Below are positions 62,343-64,000 of a stretch of DNA of 64,000 bases, in pieces. The stretch comes from LGRD01 sp031415135 (lineage in GTDB: Bacteria; Pseudomonadota; Gammaproteobacteria; Burkholderiales; Burkholderiaceae_C), in assembly GCA_031415135.1 (NCBI GenBank), contig JANORB010000019.1:1-64000 (forward strand), read 5' to 3'. Below the pieces are notes generated by a model, which worked only from the letters and a program-made list of their open reading frames with translations, did no database searches and was not told the origin of the DNA. The first letter of the stretch is position 1. Each line of letters starts with the position of its first letter. A program made the position numbers and the translations under genes.

Positions 62343-62936
62343 ATGAAACTCGATACCTTGCAGGCGGCGCTTGAATCGGTGCTCGGAGCGCGATTGAAGT
62401 CGATCGTGCGCGACCTGGGCGAACTCACCATCACGGTTTCGGCGTCCGACTACGCCTGGGTCGCGCTGAGCCTGCGCGACGACCCAGCGCTGGGCTTCGA
62501 ACAACTGATCGATCTGTGCGGCGTCGACTATTCGAGCTACCGGGACCGCCCGTGGGACGGCCTGCGCTACGCCGTCGTGTCGCACCTGCTGTCGGTCAGC
62601 AAGAACTGGCGGGTTCGCCTGAAGGTGTTCTGCCCGGACGATGAACTGCCCTCGGTGGCCTCGTTGACCGAGGTCTGGAGTTCGTGCAACTGGTTCGAGC
62701 GCGAGGCCTTCGACCTGTTCGGCATCATCTTCGAGGGCCACCTCGACCTGCGCCGCATCCTGACCGACTACGGCTTCATCGGCCATCCGTTCCGCAAGGA
62801 CTTTCCGGTGTCCGGGCATGTCGAGATGCGCTACGACCCGGAGAAAAAGCGCGTGATCTACCAGCCGGTGACGATCGAGCCGCGCGAGGTCACGCCGCGC
62901 ATCATCCGTGAAGACAACTACGGCGGGCTGCATTGA
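62343..62936 (+). CDS. nuoC: NADH-quinone oxidoreductase subunit C
   Basis: A 197-residue peripheral-arm subunit. WFEREAFDLFGIIFEGH and ILTDYGFIGHPFRKDFP are the family signature. It is separate from nuoD here, unlike the fused NuoCD of E. coli. Confidence 0.96.
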   Translation: MKLDTLQAALESVLGARLKSIVRDLGELTITVSASDYAWVALSLRDDPALGFEQLIDLCGVDYSSYRDRPWDGLRYAVVSHLLSVSKNWRVRLKVFCPDDELPSVASLTEVWSSCNWFEREAFDLFGIIFEGHLDLRRILTDYGFIGHPFRKDFPVSGHVEMRYDPEKKRVIYQPVTIEPREVTPRIIREDNYGGLH

Positions 62937-62963
62937 CGGCCTCCGCCGGAAATCACATTCTTC

Positions 62964-64000
62964 ATGGCTGACATCAAGAACTACACCCTCAACTTCGGCC
63001 CTCAGCACCCCGCCGCGCACGGCGTGCTGCGGCTGGTGCTCGAACTCGACGGCGAGGTCATCCAGCGCGCCGACCCGCACATCGGCCTGCTGCACCGCGC
63101 CACCGAGAAGCTGGCCGAGAGCAAGACCTACATCCAGTCGCTGCCCTACATGGACCGGCTCGACTACGTGTCGATGATGTGCAACGAGCACGCCTACTGC
63201 CTGGCGATCGAAAAGCTGCTGGGCGTGAGCGTGCCGCCGCGGGCGATGTACATCCGCGTGATGTTCAGTGAAATCACGCGCCTGCTGAACCACCTGATGT
63301 GGATCGGCGCGCACGGGCTGGACTGCGGCGCGATGAACGTGCTGATCTATGCGTTCCGCGAGCGTGAAGACCTCTTTGACATGTACGAGGCCGTCTCCGG
63401 CGCGCGCATGCACGCGGCCTACTTCCGCCCCGGCGGCGTGTACCGCGACCTGCCGGACACGATGCCGCAGTACAAGGCATCGAAGATCCGCAACGCCAAG
63501 GCGATTGCCAGGCTGAATGAAAACCGCGAAGGCTCGGTGCTCGATTTCATCGAAGACTTCTGCAGGCGTTTCCCGGCCAACGTGGACGACTACGAAACGC
63601 TGCTGACCGACAACCGCATCTGGAAACAGCGCACCGTGGGCATCGGCGTGGTCACGCCCGAGCGGGCGCTGAACCTGGGCTTCACCGGCCCGATGCTGCG
63701 CGGCTCGGGCGTGCTGTGGGACCTGCGCAAGCACCAGCCGTACGACGTCTACGAACGCATGGACTTCGACATCCCGCTCGGTGTCAACGGCGACACCTAT
63801 GACCGCTACCTGGTCCGGGTGGAAGAAATGCGCCAGGCCAATCGCATCATCCAGCAGTGTGTGGCCTGGCTGCGCGTCAACCCCGGCCCGGTGATCACCG
63901 ACAACCACAAGGTGGCGCCGCCGTCGCGGGTGGAAATGAAATCCAGCATGGAAGAGCTGATCCACCACTTCAAGCTGTTCACCGAAGGCTTCCATGTGCC
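62964..64000 (+). CDS. nuoD: NADH-quinone oxidoreductase subunit D (cut by the window end)
   Basis: The first 345 residues of NuoD; the frame is open at the right edge. It begins MADIKNYTLNFGPQHPAAHG and includes IGLLHRATEKLAESKTY, EITRLLNHLMWIGAHGLD and LRGSGVLWDLRK. NuoD helps to form the quinone-binding cavity with NuoB. Family length is about 417, so some 70 residues are missing. Confidence 0.95.
   Translation, partial: MADIKNYTLNFGPQHPAAHGVLRLVLELDGEVIQRADPHIGLLHRATEKLAESKTYIQSLPYMDRLDYVSMMCNEHAYCLAIEKLLGVSVPPRAMYIRVMFSEITRLLNHLMWIGAHGLDCGAMNVLIYAFREREDLFDMYEAVSGARMHAAYFRPGGVYRDLPDTMPQYKASKIRNAKAIARLNENREGSVLDFIEDFCRRFPANVDDYETLLTDNRIWKQRTVGIGVVTPERALNLGFTGPMLRGSGVLWDLRKHQPYDVYERMDFDIPLGVNGDTYDRYLVRVEEMRQANRIIQQCVAWLRVNPGPVITDNHKVAPPSRVEMKSSMEELIHHFKLFTEGFHV

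Overview
The window looks like a contiguous piece of a high-GC betaproteobacterial chromosome, most likely Burkholderiales of the Leptothrix/Rubrivivax/Methylibium/Roseateles type. This is inferred from the gene order iscR-S-U-A-hscB-hscA-fdx, rpsO-pnp, tpiA-secG-tRNA-Leu-nuoABCD, a class I (Fe-S) fumarase, an intracellular PHB depolymerase, and Bug/TctC and TRAP transporters. No search could be run, so the species is not claimed.

Layout. 1-0.7 kb: 3' end of an aromatic-ring hydroxylase. 0.7-10.5 kb: a hexuronate/aldarate catabolic operon (GH3 lipoprotein, glucarate dehydratase, HpaI-type aldolase, uronate dehydrogenase, TRAP transporter DctPQM) preceded by its own LacI-type regulator; three matching LacI-type operators tie regulator and operon together. 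10.5-13 kb: an IS1634-type transposase with a 600-bp structured, gene-free flank. 13-17.2 kb: a trans-4-hydroxy-L-proline catabolic cluster with a divergent GntR regulator. 17.5-31.1 kb: mixed metabolism and envelope genes (DsbA-like isomerase, SDR, secreted 5'-nucleotidase, a P450 with a C-terminal frameshift, universal stress protein, esterase, AmiC-type amidase, TsaE, QueG, TonB receptor, chalcone-isomerase-like protein, Bug protein). 31.1-43.3 kb: xerD, fumarase, nhaA, yqhA-like, acs, an RnfB-like ferredoxin, phaZ, aromatic aminotransferase, uvrB. 43.3-48.8 kb: the isc operon with two IscR type-1-like sites over its promoter and an internal terminator-like hairpin before hscB.

48.9-53.9 kb is the most interesting part. 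A LuxR-family regulator with a ligand-binding domain (no luxI in view) is followed by a 54-residue double-glycine leader peptide whose predicted product is only 13 residues, then by a CvaA/RaxA-type membrane fusion protein and a C39-peptidase ABC exporter. Two nearly identical lux-box-like 16-mers lie upstream of the regulator and upstream of the peptide gene. Together they look like a self-contained, quorum-controlled short-peptide export system.

53.9-64 kb: tsaD, an aminotransferase, rpsO-pnp with a long intercistronic stem-loop, a quinone oxidoreductase, tpiA, secG, tRNA-Leu(GAG), and nuoA-D, with nuoD cut by the window end.
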